Positions 7,825-18,197 of a stretch of 64,000 nt of DNA are shown in pieces. The notes beneath the pieces were generated by a model that was given only the letters and a program-made list of their open reading frames with translations, made no database searches and was not told the DNA's origin. This DNA is from Streptomyces sp. G-G2 (GTDB lineage: Bacteria; Actinomycetota; Actinomycetes; Streptomycetales; Streptomycetaceae). Every line of letters starts with the position of its first letter. The stretch's first letter is position 1. Where the stretch lies: the NCBI RefSeq assembly GCF_030063135.1, contig NZ_JASISO010000002.1, forward strand, positions 62,001-126,000. Direction: 5' to 3'. The translations under genes were made by a program, and so were the position numbers.

Positions 7825-8481
7825 TCAGTCGGAGGTCCTCGGGAAGACGTGGGTGTGGAAGCGGACGGTCTCGGCGTCGTCCGCCGGGTCCAGATCCCGG
7901 TAGCTGTTGATCAGGTCGTGCAGCTTGTTGATGAGCTCGTGGGACTGGCCGGCGGTCAGCCGCAGCGTGAAGTCGCTGAGGTCCGCGCCCTGGCGCCACT
8001 CCGTCGACCAGGTGTGGGAGCTGCCGAGCCAGGTGCTCATCTCCTGCGCGTGGATCGTCGCGATCTCCTGCAGGAACACCTCCGCCGCGCTGCGCGTCGC
8101 CGGGTCGCCGTCGTTCATCAGCGTCTCGTCGAAGGCGGTGCCGTCGTGGGCGGAGCGCCACCAGCGCTCGCGCCCCTTGCCGTGCTCGGGGGCGTCCTCG
8201 ACGAAACCGTACGCGGCCAGCTGGCGCAGGTGGTAGCTGGTGGCCCCGCTGGACTCGCCCAGCCGCTCGGCCAGTTGGGAAGCGGTGGCCGGGCCGTCAT
8301 GGCGCAGGGCGGCCAGCAGCCGTATGCGCAGCGGGTGGGCGAGGCCGCGCAGGGCGTGCGCGTCGAGGTTGCGGACCCTCGGCTGCGAAGGCCCCACGGG
8401 CTGCTGCGACTCTGACTGCCGCTGCGACTGTCGCTGCGACTGCGACTGCGGCGGCTGCGGTGCTTCGGCGTTCTCGGGCAT
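7825..8481 (-). CDS. ArsR-like winged-helix transcriptional regulator
   Basis: 218 residues. A Gln/Ser-rich N-terminal tail (about residues 8-32) precedes a winged helix (LRGLAHPLRIRLLAAL, ATASQLAERLGESSGATSYHLRQLAAYG), the classic ArsR-type fold. The C-terminal 110 residues are helical and probably dimerise or bind a ligand; no metal-binding Cys cluster is seen. ATG at 8481 is followed closely by the predicted operator at 8497-8530, suggesting autoregulation. The MFS gene and the small gene downstream, in the same direction, are the likely targets. Confidence 0.82.
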   Translation of the reverse strand: MPENAEAPQPPQSQSQRQSQRQSESQQPVGPSQPRVRNLDAHALRGLAHPLRIRLLAALRHDGPATASQLAERLGESSGATSYHLRQLAAYGFVEDAPEHGKGRERWWRSAHDGTAFDETLMNDGDPATRSAAEVFLQEIATIHAQEMSTWLGSSHTWSTEWRQGADLSDFTLRLTAGQSHELINKLHDLINSYRDLDPADDAETVRFHTHVFPRTSD

Positions 8482-8496
8482 GCCCTCACTGTAGGC

Positions 8497-8530
8497 ATGC
8501 AAAGCATTCTTTGCAAGGTATTCTTTGCAT
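8497..8530. promoter_or_regulatory. Repeat-type operator upstream of the ArsR-like gene
   Basis: ATGCAAAG (8497-8504) faces CTTTGCA (8509-8515) and again CTTTGCAT (8523-8530). ATTCTTTGCA occurs twice, at 8506-8515 and 8520-8529, 14 bp apart. The A/T content contrasts with the surroundings. The arrangement fits a dimeric winged-helix repressor with two overlapping sites 16-50 bp before its own start codon. Confidence 0.6.
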
Positions 8531-8588
8531 AGAGTTCTTTGGAACCCGGGCGGTTCCCGTCCTCGCCCCCGCCCCGGCCCCGCCCGCC

Positions 8589-9683
8589 TCAGCCCTCCTT
8601 GATGAGCCCCTGCCCGATCAGCCAGTCCTTCGCCACGTCGTGCGGGTCCTGCCCCTCCACGTCCACCTTCGCGTTCAGCTCCCGCGCGACCCCGGTCGTC
8701 AGCTTCCGCGTCAGCGGATCCAGCAGCCGCGCGATCACCGGGTACTTGGCGAGCGTCTTCGCGTGGAGTTCCGGGGCCGCGTTGTAGTTGGGGAAGAACC
8801 GCCGGTCGTCCACCAGTGTGTCCAGGTCCATCGCCTTGATCCGGCCGTCCGTCGTGAACGCCTCGCCCAGCAGGCACGAGTCCGACTTCGACACCTGCGT
8901 GTAGATGATCCCGGCGTCCATCTTCCGCACGTTGCCCGCCGGGATCCTCATGCCGTACGCCCGCTCCATCCCCGGCAGGCCGTCCTCCCGGGACGCGAAC
9001 TCGTTCTCCACGCACACCGTCACCGCGCCCGGGTCCTCCCGGGACAGCTTCGCCACGTCCGACATCGTCTTCAGCCCGTACTTGGCGTTGTTCTTCTTGC
9101 TGATCGCCAGCGTGTAGGTGTTGTTGAGCGTGGAGGGAGGCAGCCAGGCCACCCCGTTGCGCACGTCGGCGTCGCGGACCGCCTCCCACTGCTTGTACGG
9201 GTCCTCGATCGGTTTGGCGTTGCCCAGGTACGTGATCCAGGCCGTGCCCGTGTACTCGTACATCGCGTCCGCGTCGCCCTTGACGATCGCCTCGCGCGAG
9301 CTGACCGAGCCGGGCAGGTTCGTCCGGTCCAGGACCTCCGCCCCGGCCGCCTTGAAGATGAGCCCGATCATCTGGCCGAGCACGATGTTCTCGCTGAAGT
9401 TCTTCGACGTCACCGTCAGCGAGGCCCCCTTGAGGGGGAGCCCCTGCCCGACCGACCCGGGAACCACGTCGTCCACCATCGGCGAGCCGCTCTTGAGCCC
9501 GCACCCCGACACGGCCGTCGCCAGCAGCACCACCGCCGCGAGCCCGGCCCGTACGCCGCCCCGCGCACCGGCCCCTGCGCCGCCCCGCACACCGGCCCGA
9601 ACGACGCCGCGCGCACCTCCGCGCACGACCCTCCGCCCGCTCCGCACACCCCTGCGCCCGCCCGGGGCGAGTCCCCTGTCCAT
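8589..9683 (-). CDS. Glycine betaine/choline ABC transporter substrate-binding lipoprotein
   Basis: 364 residues. A long Arg/Gly-rich N-terminus leads into a lipoprotein signal (VVLLATAVSGC, lipobox Cys near residue 61), followed by an OpuAC/ProX-type (OsmF/OpuCC) binding domain (TVTSKNFSENIVLGQMIGLIF, YEYTGTAWITYL). Such proteins bind quaternary amines such as glycine betaine, carnitine or choline outside the membrane. The ATG at 9683 directly abuts the stop of the preceding permease gene, so it is last in a four-gene operon. The N-terminus is longer than usual; an internal start nearer the hydrophobic core is possible. Confidence 0.87.
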   Translation of the reverse strand: MDRGLAPGGRRGVRSGRRVVRGGARGVVRAGVRGGAGAGARGGVRAGLAAVVLLATAVSGCGLKSGSPMVDDVVPGSVGQGLPLKGASLTVTSKNFSENIVLGQMIGLIFKAAGAEVLDRTNLPGSVSSREAIVKGDADAMYEYTGTAWITYLGNAKPIEDPYKQWEAVRDADVRNGVAWLPPSTLNNTYTLAISKKNNAKYGLKTMSDVAKLSREDPGAVTVCVENEFASREDGLPGMERAYGMRIPAGNVRKMDAGIIYTQVSKSDSCLLGEAFTTDGRIKAMDLDTLVDDRRFFPNYNAAPELHAKTLAKYPVIARLLDPLTRKLTTGVARELNAKVDVEGQDPHDVAKDWLIGQGLIKEG

Positions 9684-10586
9684 CTAGGCCTCCAGCCCGC
9701 GCGGCGTCATGAGCGTCTCCACCAGCGAGGCCAGCCAGTCCACGAACAGGGCCAGCGCCACCGTCAGCACCGACCCCAGCACCAGCACCGGCATCCGCTG
9801 CGTCTGGATCCCCGAGGTGATCAGGTCGCCCAGCCCGCCGCCCCCGCCGAAGGTGGCCAGGGCCGCCGTGCCGACATTGAGGACCAGGGCCGTCCGTACG
9901 CCCGCCAGGATCAGCGGGACCGCCAGCGGCAGCTCCACCTTCGTCAGGGTCCCCACCGAGGACATCCCGATCCCGCGCGACGCCTCCACCAGCTGGGGAT
10001 CGATCGCGCGCAGCCCGGCCACCGTGTTGGAGAGCACCGGCAGCACGGCGTACGCCACCATCCCGATGATCGCGGTCGAAGGGCCGATGCCCAGCCAGAT
10101 CACCAGCAGCGCCAGCAGGCCGATGGCCGGGGTGGCCTGGCCGATGTTGGCGAAGGCGGTCACCACGGGGGCGGCCCCGCGCAGACCGCGCCGGGTCAGC
10201 GCGATGCCCAGCGGGATCGCGATCACCAGCACCCAGAAGGTGGAGATCGCGGTCAGCTGGACGTGCTGGCGCAGCCGCAGCCACACGTTTCCGCCGCCGA
10301 GCGAGTTCTCCGCGATCGTGTCCAGGTGGATGTTGGTGATCCACAGGTACGTCGCCACCAGCAGCAGCGCCAGTACGAGGGGCAGCGCGAGCAGCTGGGT
10401 CCAGGTGATCCGGCGCCGGGACGCGGCGGCCACCGCGCCCGCGGCCGGGAGGCCCGTCCCCTCGTCCCCGTCGCCGATCAGCTCGTCGTCACGGAAGGCG
10501 TGCCCCTTGACCTCGTGCTCGCCGGGCGGCCGCTGGGGGGAGGGGGGACCGGAGGCGCCCGTACCGCGCCCTTTCCTGGTGCTCAT
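9684..10586 (-). CDS. Osmoprotectant ABC transporter permease (second)
   Basis: 300 residues. A 55-residue charged cytoplasmic N-terminus is followed by about six transmembrane helices and the BPD-type coupling loop (VEASRGIGMSSVGTLTKVELPLAVPLI), which docks on the ATPase. The ATG at 10586 overlaps the TGA of the ATPase gene (ATGA). It pairs with the other permease at 11850-12497 as in OpuC/ProU-like systems with two membrane subunits. Confidence 0.87.
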   Translation of the reverse strand: MSTRKGRGTGASGPPSPQRPPGEHEVKGHAFRDDELIGDGDEGTGLPAAGAVAAASRRRITWTQLLALPLVLALLLVATYLWITNIHLDTIAENSLGGGNVWLRLRQHVQLTAISTFWVLVIAIPLGIALTRRGLRGAAPVVTAFANIGQATPAIGLLALLVIWLGIGPSTAIIGMVAYAVLPVLSNTVAGLRAIDPQLVEASRGIGMSSVGTLTKVELPLAVPLILAGVRTALVLNVGTAALATFGGGGGLGDLITSGIQTQRMPVLVLGSVLTVALALFVDWLASLVETLMTPRGLEA

Positions 10587-11857
10587 GACGGGTCCGCACC
10601 GCCCTCCAGCTCTTGTTCGGTGCGGTGGTGGCGCAGTTCCTCCAGGTCGTGCTGGTGTTCGGTGGCGGCGAGCCGGTCCGCCTCCAGCATCTCGTGCACC
10701 GAGTTCATCAGGGTCTCCATGTCGACGACGCCGATGTACTCCCCGCGCCGCCCCGTCACCGCGACCCGCCCGCCGCTGTCGGTCAGTACCGCCTCCAGCG
10801 CGTCGTGCAGGGTGGCGTCCCGCGTCACCGTGTCGTGCACCAGCTGGCCCGCCCGGGCCAGCGAGCCCTTGGCGCGCATCAGGTCCCCGCGCCGCAGCCA
10901 CTTGTAGGGGCGGCCGCGCCGGTCGAGCATGAGCAGTTCGTTGTGCGGGCCGGTGCGCAGCTTGTTGAAGATCTGCTGGAGCGGATCGTCGACGGTCACC
11001 GTCGGGAAGTCGGCGACCTCGACGTCGCGGACCCGGGTGAGGTTCAGCCGCTTGAGGGCCGCGCCCGCGCCGACGAAGCCGGAGACGAAGTCGTCGGCCG
11101 GGTTGGTGAGGATCGCCTCGGGGGTGTCGAACTGGGCGATGTGCGAACGTTCCCGCAGCACCGCGATCCGGTCGCCCAGCTTGATGGCCTCGTCGAAGTC
11201 GTGCGTGACGAAGACGATCGTCTTGTGCAGCTCGTGCTGGAGCCGGATCAGTTCGTCCTGGAGGTGGTCGCGGGTGATCGGGTCCACCGCGCCGAAGGGT
11301 TCGTCCATCAGGAGTACGGGCGGATCCGCGGCCAGCGCCCGGGCCACGCCCACGCGCTGCTGCTGGCCGCCCGACAGCTGGCGCGGGTAGCGGCCGTGGA
11401 ACTCCCTGGGGTCCAGGCCCACCAGGTCGAGCATCTCCTCGACCCGGTCCTTCACCCGTGACTTGGACCAGCCGACCATCTTGGGGACCAGGGCGATGTT
11501 CTCGGCGACCGTCATGTGCGGGAAGAGCCCGGAGGACTGGATGGCGTACCCGATCTTGCGCCGGAGCTTGACCGGGTCCATGTCGGTGACGTCCTCGTCG
11601 CCGATCCGGATCCGGCCCGAGGTGGGCTCGATCAGCCGGTTGATCATCTTGAGGGTGGTGGACTTCCCGCAGCCCGACGGGCCGACGAAGACGACCGTCT
11701 CGCCCGCCTTGATGTCCATCGAGACGCCGTCGACGGAGGGGTTGGGGTTGCCCGGGTAGCGCTTGGTCAGCTGCTCCAGCTGGATGGTCGCGCCGGAGGT
11801 CGCCCCCGGCGCCGGGCCGGAGGAGGGCGCCGCGGTGGTCTCGGTCGGCTCAGACAC
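10583..11857 (-). CDS. Osmoprotectant ABC transporter ATPase with CBS domains
   Basis: 424 residues. Walker [10 protein letters not shown], signature LSGGQQQR, Walker [13 protein letters not shown] and the switch His ([10 protein letters not shown]) are all visible in the first 240 residues. After a linker come two CBS modules (around 265-385), which in OpuA-type ATPases sense ionic strength or c-di-AMP. GTG start. It overlaps the upstream permease by 8 bp and the downstream permease by 4 bp, showing tight coupling. The role is energising uptake of compatible solutes. Confidence 0.9.
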   Translation of the reverse strand: MSEPTETTAAPSSGPAPGATSGATIQLEQLTKRYPGNPNPSVDGVSMDIKAGETVVFVGPSGCGKSTTLKMINRLIEPTSGRIRIGDEDVTDMDPVKLRRKIGYAIQSSGLFPHMTVAENIALVPKMVGWSKSRVKDRVEEMLDLVGLDPREFHGRYPRQLSGGQQQRVGVARALAADPPVLLMDEPFGAVDPITRDHLQDELIRLQHELHKTIVFVTHDFDEAIKLGDRIAVLRERSHIAQFDTPEAILTNPADDFVSGFVGAGAALKRLNLTRVRDVEVADFPTVTVDDPLQQIFNKLRTGPHNELLMLDRRGRPYKWLRRGDLMRAKGSLARAGQLVHDTVTRDATLHDALEAVLTDSGGRVAVTGRRGEYIGVVDMETLMNSVHEMLEADRLAATEHQHDLEELRHHRTEQELEGGADPS

Positions 11858-12497
11858 GGATTCCCCTCGGGATGGTGAGACGGCCGAGCAGCACGTACGC
11901 GGCGTCGAAGAGCAGGGCGAGCACGACGATCCCCAGCGTCCCGGCGAGTACCTGGTTGATGGCGTTGGCGCTGCCGAGCGAGGCGATCCCGCGGAAGATC
12001 TCGTTGCCGAGGCCCGGGCCGGAGGCGTACGCGGCGATCGCGGCGATGCCCATGAGCATCTGGGTGGAGACCCGGATCCCGGTCAGGATCGGCGGCCAGG
12101 CGAGCGGCAGCTCCACCTTCAGCAGGCGGGCGGTGCGCGACATGCCGATGCCCGTGGCCGCGTCGACGAGGGCCGGGTCCACGCCCCGCAGCCCGACGAT
12201 CGAGTTCCGGACGATCGGCAGCAGGCCGTAGAGGGTCAGCGCGATCACGGTCGGTGCCACACCGAGGCCGACGAGCGGGATCAGCAGACCGATCAGGGCG
12301 AGCGAGGGGACCGTCAGGATGGTGGCGGTGGAGGTGACGGCCAGGTTGCCCGCCCAGCCGCTGCGGTAGGTGAGGACGCCGATGGTGATGCCCAGGACGG
12401 TCGCGATCACCATGCACTGGAAGACCGCGCTGGCGTGCTGGAAGGCGTCGGTGAGCAACTGCTGGTGGCGATGCGACAGGTAGGCCCAGAAGCTCAC
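11850..12497 (-). CDS. Osmoprotectant ABC transporter permease (first)
   Basis: 215 residues with five or six transmembrane helices and the coupling loop VDAATGIGMSRTARLLKVELPLAWPPI. It is the first gene of the four-gene operon; its 3' end overlaps the ATPase gene. Size and motif match OpuCB/OpuCD-type membrane subunits. The promoter should lie in the 102 bp between it and the Lrp/AsnC gene, although co-transcription with that regulator is possible. Confidence 0.87.
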   Translation of the reverse strand: MSFWAYLSHRHQQLLTDAFQHASAVFQCMVIATVLGITIGVLTYRSGWAGNLAVTSTATILTVPSLALIGLLIPLVGLGVAPTVIALTLYGLLPIVRNSIVGLRGVDPALVDAATGIGMSRTARLLKVELPLAWPPILTGIRVSTQMLMGIAAIAAYASGPGLGNEIFRGIASLGSANAINQVLAGTLGIVVLALLFDAAYVLLGRLTIPRGIRV

Positions 12498-12599
12498 ACC
12501 GTCTCACCTCGTCCTTCGTGTCGCCGCGGAGCCGAGTGGATGGGCGCCGGGTCGTCGGGTCGCCGGATCGCCGGATTCCCGCGTCCTCCCGTCGCCCCG

Positions 12600-13070
12600 T
12601 CAGTCGTCCTCGGCCGCTTGTTCGACCAGCGGGATGATCCGCAGGGGTACGGGATTCTCCATGACGATCGCCGTCGAAGCCCGAACGATCCCATCAAACC
12701 CGACAACCAGGTCGATAACCCGCTGGAGATCGGCGTTGGACCGGGCCACCAGACGGCACAGCATGTCCCCGTGGCCGGTCGTGGTGTGCAGCTCCAGCAC
12801 CTCCGGAACTCCGGTCAAGTGGGCTCGTACGTCCGCCCCCTGGCCCTGTTTGATCTCCAGAGTGGCGAAGGCCGTGACCGGGTAGCCCAGCGCCGTCGGG
12901 TCCACCTGCGGGCCGAACCCCCGGATGACGCCATTCGACTGAAGCCGGTCGAGCCGCGCCTGCACCGTGCCGCGCGCCACGCCGAGCCGGCGCGAGGCCT
13001 CCAGGACCCCGATCCGGGGTTCCCGGGCGAGCAGCACGATCAGCCTTCCATCCAGCCGGTCGATTCCCAT
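12600..13070 (-). CDS. Lrp/AsnC-family regulator, divergent from hppD
   Basis: 156 residues: an N-terminal helix-turn-helix (GVLEASRRLGVARGTVQARLDRL), then a RAM/AsnC ligand domain (about 65-150) with a GHGDMLC-type loop. The start at 13070 has GGAGGGG five bases upstream; the in-frame ATG at 13091 has no RBS and is rejected. It is divergent from 4-hydroxyphenylpyruvate dioxygenase, a gene commonly controlled by such a neighbour in response to tyrosine or phenylalanine metabolites, so it is probably the local regulator of tyrosine breakdown. Confidence 0.87.
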   Translation of the reverse strand: MGIDRLDGRLIVLLAREPRIGVLEASRRLGVARGTVQARLDRLQSNGVIRGFGPQVDPTALGYPVTAFATLEIKQGQGADVRAHLTGVPEVLELHTTTGHGDMLCRLVARSNADLQRVIDLVVGFDGIVRASTAIVMENPVPLRIIPLVEQAAEDD

Positions 13071-13129
13071 GGGTGCCCCTCCGCTGGTCATCCTGTACAG
13101 ATGCTGCACACATCCTGGGCCCTTCCTGA

Positions 13130-14338
<1,209 letters not shown>

Positions 14339-14485
14339 GAGCCGCCCCCACCGCCGCGCCTCAGACGCCGGCGGGGCAGCCTTGCCCCAGGGCAACGCGG
14401 CCCCGCCCGGCGGCTGAGGGCTGCTTCGGGTCCCGCCCGGCGTGTGGGGCGCTCCCGCCGGGCGGGTCCGGGCAGCGCCCGGTGC
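14339..14485. repeat. GC-rich hairpin-forming spacer
   Basis: Between convergent hppD and the TPR gene lies an almost pure G/C stretch with several short inverted repeats (GCCGGCGGGGC, GCCCCGCCCGGCGG, CCGCCGGGCGGG). It resembles repeated intergenic palindromes common in Streptomyces and probably ends both transcripts. Confidence 0.45.
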
Positions 14486-15958
14486 TCAGCGCGCCGACGG
14501 TGACGGCGACGGCTTCGCCGAGGGCTTCGGCATCACCGGCGCCACCCACGGAGTCTTCGGCTGCATGTTCTCCGGCCCGCCCCCCGCGGGCAGGCCCACC
14601 GCCTCCAGGGCCTCCTTCGCCTGCGGCCCCCGCAGCGGCGAGAACCGCGGGTTCGTCCGCAGTGCCTCCTGGAAGTGGCGCCGGGCCGCCGCCCCGTCGC
14701 CCAGGCCCCGCTCGATCTGCCCCCGGTGGTACGAGAAGTCCGCGCTCCGCAAGCCCAGCTCCGTCGCCTTCTTCGCGTACTCCAGCGCCGCCGCGTCGTC
14801 TCCGGTCCGGTGCAGCGCCCACCCCAGGGCGTCCGCCACCTGCACGTTCTTGTGCCGCGCCCACTCCGTCGTCAGCCGCCGCACCGCCGCCGCCGGATCG
14901 CCGTGGTCCGCTTCGAACAGCCCGAGCGTCACCGCGTCGGTGACCCCGTTCGCCCCGCCCCGCGTGGCCAGCGAGGCCAGCGCCTCGTACGGAACCCGCG
15001 CCTCCTCCGTCCGGCCCAGCGCCTCCAGCAGCTCACCCAGCTCCAGGTCCAGCTGCGCCACCGGCGCCCGGCCCAGCGCCATCCGGTAGTCCCGGACCGC
15101 CTCCCCCTCGCGCCCCAGCGAGGCCAGCGCCCGGGCCCGACCGCCCAGCGCCTCCGCCTGCCCCGGGTCCGTCCGCAGCGCGCCCTCGAACTGCCGCAGC
15201 GCCTCCCCGGAGTCCCCGCGCTCCCAGGCCAGCTCCCCGAGCCGGCAGAGCACGTACGCCTTCTCCACCGGGGCCTTCGCCGCGCCCGCCGCGTTCGCCA
15301 TCGCGGCCGTCGCGTCCTCGCGCCAGCCCCGGTCGCGGTAGACCTGCGCGGCCCGGGTGAACGCCGCCAGGCCCGGGCGCAGCTCCAGCAGCCGGTCCAT
15401 GGCCTTCTCGGCGGCCTTGTAGTCGCCCAGCCCGTTGTAGGCGTCCACGAGCACCGGGTACGCCGTCCACCGCTTCGGCGACTGCGCCCGTACCAGCTCG
15501 CCCCACTTCTTCCCGGTCCCGTAGTCCCGCCGGGCGTTGGCCAGCGTGCCCATGCCCGTCATCGCGTCGAAGTTGCCCTTCTCCGCGGGCCGCAGCTCCA
15601 GCGATCGCTTCAGCGCCCGCTCCGCCTTCGGGTACCACCCGGAGTCCGCGGTGCGCCGCCCCTGCTCCAGGTACGCGGCCCCCAGCACCGCCCACGACCC
15701 GTCGTCGTCCGCGTGCGCCGCCACCCACTTCTCCCGGTCGGCGATCAGCGCGCTCAGGTCCACGGCCGCCGCGGGCGCGCCCATGCCGACCGCCGACGCG
15801 GCCCGTTCGCTCGGCCCGGGCGGGCGGGCGTCGTCACCGTGCTCGACCGGCCTGATCACCAGGGCCCCGATGATCAGGACCACGGCGACGGCGGCGGGCA
15901 CGAGCGTCTTGCGGCCGGTGAAGGTCACGGGCGGAGCGGGTCGTGATTCCTCGTCCAT
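14486..15958 (-). CDS. TPR-repeat membrane-anchored protein
   Basis: 490 residues: a short cytoplasmic start, one transmembrane helix (about residues 18-38), then an extracytoplasmic array of tetratricopeptide repeats across about residues 75-450 (recurring W/L/G/Y...A..P patterns such as AWERGDSGEALRQFEGALRTDP). The tail is Pro/Ser/Lys-rich. TPRs are protein-binding scaffolds; the partner is unknown. The start at 15958 (MDEESRPAP) is chosen because the upstream extension lacks coding character. Convergent with hppD. Confidence 0.75.
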   Translation of the reverse strand: MDEESRPAPPVTFTGRKTLVPAAVAVVLIIGALVIRPVEHGDDARPPGPSERAASAVGMGAPAAAVDLSALIADREKWVAAHADDDGSWAVLGAAYLEQGRRTADSGWYPKAERALKRSLELRPAEKGNFDAMTGMGTLANARRDYGTGKKWGELVRAQSPKRWTAYPVLVDAYNGLGDYKAAEKAMDRLLELRPGLAAFTRAAQVYRDRGWREDATAAMANAAGAAKAPVEKAYVLCRLGELAWERGDSGEALRQFEGALRTDPGQAEALGGRARALASLGREGEAVRDYRMALGRAPVAQLDLELGELLEALGRTEEARVPYEALASLATRGGANGVTDAVTLGLFEADHGDPAAAVRRLTTEWARHKNVQVADALGWALHRTGDDAAALEYAKKATELGLRSADFSYHRGQIERGLGDGAAARRHFQEALRTNPRFSPLRGPQAKEALEAVGLPAGGGPENMQPKTPWVAPVMPKPSAKPSPSPSAR

Positions 15959-16054
15959 GGGTTCACTGTGCGTCAATATGAAGAGCGCGCAGAGGTGTCC
16001 GAAGAGGGTCGCGCCCGGGTTCACACCGATGGCGGCGGGTGTCACGCTGGCCCC

Positions 16055-17422
16055 ATGGACGATCTCTCGGCACGCCTCCTCGAAGGGCTGCCCGCCGCGG
16101 CCGTGATCACCGACCCGCAGGTGACCACCTCGTACGCGGCCGACATGGCCGGATTCTGCGCCGCCGGAACCCCGGCCGTCGTGGTCCTGCCACGTACGGT
16201 CGAACAGGTCCAGCACGTCATGCGCACCGCGACCGCGCTCCGGGTCCCCGTCGTCCCGCAGGGCGCCCGCACGGGCCTCTCCGGCGCGGCCAACGCCACC
16301 GACGGCTGCGTCGTGCTCTCCCTCACCGCCATGGACCGCATCCTGGAGATCAGCACCGTCGACCGGATCGCCGTCGTCGAACCCGGCGTGATCAACGCCG
16401 TGCTCTCACGGGCCGTCGCCGAGCGCGGCCTCTGCTACCCGCCCGACCCCTCCAGCTGGGAACAGTGCACGATCGGCGGCAACATCGGCACCGCCTCCGG
16501 CGGCCTGTGCTGCGTCAAGTACGGGGTCACCGCCGAATACGTGCTCGGGCTGGACGTGGTCCTCGCCGACGGGCGGCTCCTGCGCACCGGCCGCCGCACC
16601 GCCAAGGGCGTCGCCGGATACGACCTCACCCGCCTCTTCGTGGGCTCCGAGGGCACCCTGGGCGTCGTCGTCCGGGCCGTGCTCGCCCTGCGCCCCGCAC
16701 CGCCGCGCCGGCTCGCGCTCGCCGCCGAGTTCCCCTCGGCCGCCGCGGCCTGCGCGGCCGTCTGCGCCGTCATGGAGGCCGGGCTGACGCCCTCGCTGCT
16801 GGAACTGATGGACCGTACGACCGTCCGCGCCGTCAACGCGCTCGGCCGGATGGGGCTGCCGGAAAGCACCGAGGCCCTGCTCCTCGCCGCCTTCGACACC
16901 CCCGAGGCGCCCGCCGAACTCGCGGCGGTCGGCGCGCTGTGCGAGGCCGCCGGAGCCACCGCCGTGGTACCCGCCGAGGACGAGGCCGAGTCCGAACTGC
17001 TCCTCCAGGCCCGCCGGATGGCCCTCACCGCGCTCGACGCACTGCGCCCGGCCACGATGATCGACGACGTGTGCGTACCGCGCTCCCGGCTGGCCGAGAT
17101 GCTGGACGGGACGAGCGCGATCGCCGCCGCGTACGACCTGACCATCGGGGTGTGCGCGCACGCGGGCGACGGCAACACGCACCCGGTGGTCTGCTTCGAC
17201 CCGGCGGACGAGGACGAGACCGCGCGGGCCCGCGCGTCCTTCGACGAGATCATGGCGCTGGGCCTCGCCCTGGGCGGCACGATCACCGGCGAACACGGGG
17301 TCGGGATGCTGAAGAAGGAGTGGCTCGCCCGGGAACTGGGACCGGTCGGGCTGGAGGCGCAGCGCGCGGTCAAGCACGCCTTCGACCCGCTGGGCCTGCT
17401 CAACCCGGGCAAGCTCTTCTGA
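16055..17422 (+). CDS. FAD-linked oxidase (GlcD/lactate dehydrogenase type)
   Basis: 455 residues, cytosolic. The N-terminal FAD-binding PCMH domain has the pyrophosphate-binding region VVPQGARTGLSGAAN and IGGNIGTASGG. The C-terminal FAD-oxidase domain has VCAHAGDGNTHPVV and ends with the typical TGEHGVGMLKKEWL...NPGKLF. Such enzymes oxidise glycolate, D-lactate or similar 2-hydroxyacids. The substrate is not determined by sequence alone. ATG at 16055 chosen by family length; the longer GTG start at 15968 adds unrelated residues. Confidence 0.88.
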   Translation: MDDLSARLLEGLPAAAVITDPQVTTSYAADMAGFCAAGTPAVVVLPRTVEQVQHVMRTATALRVPVVPQGARTGLSGAANATDGCVVLSLTAMDRILEISTVDRIAVVEPGVINAVLSRAVAERGLCYPPDPSSWEQCTIGGNIGTASGGLCCVKYGVTAEYVLGLDVVLADGRLLRTGRRTAKGVAGYDLTRLFVGSEGTLGVVVRAVLALRPAPPRRLALAAEFPSAAAACAAVCAVMEAGLTPSLLELMDRTTVRAVNALGRMGLPESTEALLLAAFDTPEAPAELAAVGALCEAAGATAVVPAEDEAESELLLQARRMALTALDALRPATMIDDVCVPRSRLAEMLDGTSAIAAAYDLTIGVCAHAGDGNTHPVVCFDPADEDETARARASFDEIMALGLALGGTITGEHGVGMLKKEWLARELGPVGLEAQRAVKHAFDPLGLLNPGKLF

Positions 17423-17452
17423 GACCGGGCTCCCAGGGGAGGTCCGCCGTGC

Positions 17453-17932
17453 TCACAGGTCGCCGTCCGAGGACTCGTCGGAGGGCCAGGGGTCGCGCAG
17501 CCACAGGTCGTCGGCCGGCGTGGGCGCCAGGAGGGCCGCCAACGCGTCGTCCAGACCCAGGCGTTCGGCCTCGGTGCCGGGCGGGACCAGGCGCAGGGTG
17601 CGCTCCAGCCAGGCCGACACCGCCCCGGCCGGGGCCTCCAAGAGGGCGTCCCCGTCGGGGGAACTGAGCGCCATGCAGAGCACGCTGCGGTTCTCGATCT
17701 TGGTGGGCCAGATCCGGACGTCGCCGTGGCCGCAGGGGCGGAAGACGCCCTCGACCAGGAGCTCACGGGCGAAGGTCCAGTTGACCGGGGCCCTGGAGCC
17801 GGTGTGGAAGGTGATGTGGACGGCGTACGGGTCCTCCGTACGGTAGGCCAGCTTGGCGGGGACGCAGACGCTGCGCTCGGGGGACAGGACCAGTCGCAGT
17901 TCCAGCTCGCGCTCGATGAGGGGGTAGTGCAT
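17453..17932 (-). CDS. ssgG: SsgA-like sporulation/cell-division protein
   Basis: 159 residues. It carries the SsgA-like fold signature: LRLVLSPERSVCVPAKLAYRTEDPYAVHITFHT followed by VNWTFARELL, and VRIWPTKIENRSVLCMALSSPDGDA, known only from morphologically complex actinomycetes. SALPs direct septum placement, peptidoglycan turnover and spore maturation. The symbol rests on the neighbourhood: in S. coelicolor ssgG lies a few genes from hppD, as here. The protein is a little longer than most SALPs (about 140), with an acidic C-terminal extension. Confidence 0.82.
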   Translation of the reverse strand: MHYPLIERELELRLVLSPERSVCVPAKLAYRTEDPYAVHITFHTGSRAPVNWTFARELLVEGVFRPCGHGDVRIWPTKIENRSVLCMALSSPDGDALLEAPAGAVSAWLERTLRLVPPGTEAERLGLDDALAALLAPTPADDLWLRDPWPSDESSDGDL

Positions 17933-18197
17933 GGGGCTGCCTCGCTTCGGTTCTCGCCTCGGGCGGGGCCGGTGCCGTGCCCCACACCTGGAGAGAGCGC
18001 GCGGGCACGCGGGTATGACGCGACTTTCCCCGACCGTCCCCAGGTTGGCCGAAACCTGCTGTTGGCTGAAAAAGCGGCGCATGGCGCGAGGTTCGCCCGA
18101 AGGGCTGCACTCTGCCGTTAACGCACCTGTGGGACCGGGGTTCTTGGCTATGGTCCTCCCCTGCACAAGCCTCACGCCACGAACGGAGTTGGGGACA
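17933..18197. promoter_or_regulatory. Divergent intergenic region, ssgA-like / RDD gene
   Basis: 265 bp between divergent genes. No clear palindrome is seen. An ATG at 18150 is in frame with the RDD gene and is an alternative start. Confidence 0.3.

Noticed and set aside
8482..10344. Upstream extension of the ArsR-like gene to more than 800 residues
   Set aside because: The extension is a shadow of the ABC transporter genes in another frame; the true start is ATG at 8481 after the operator.
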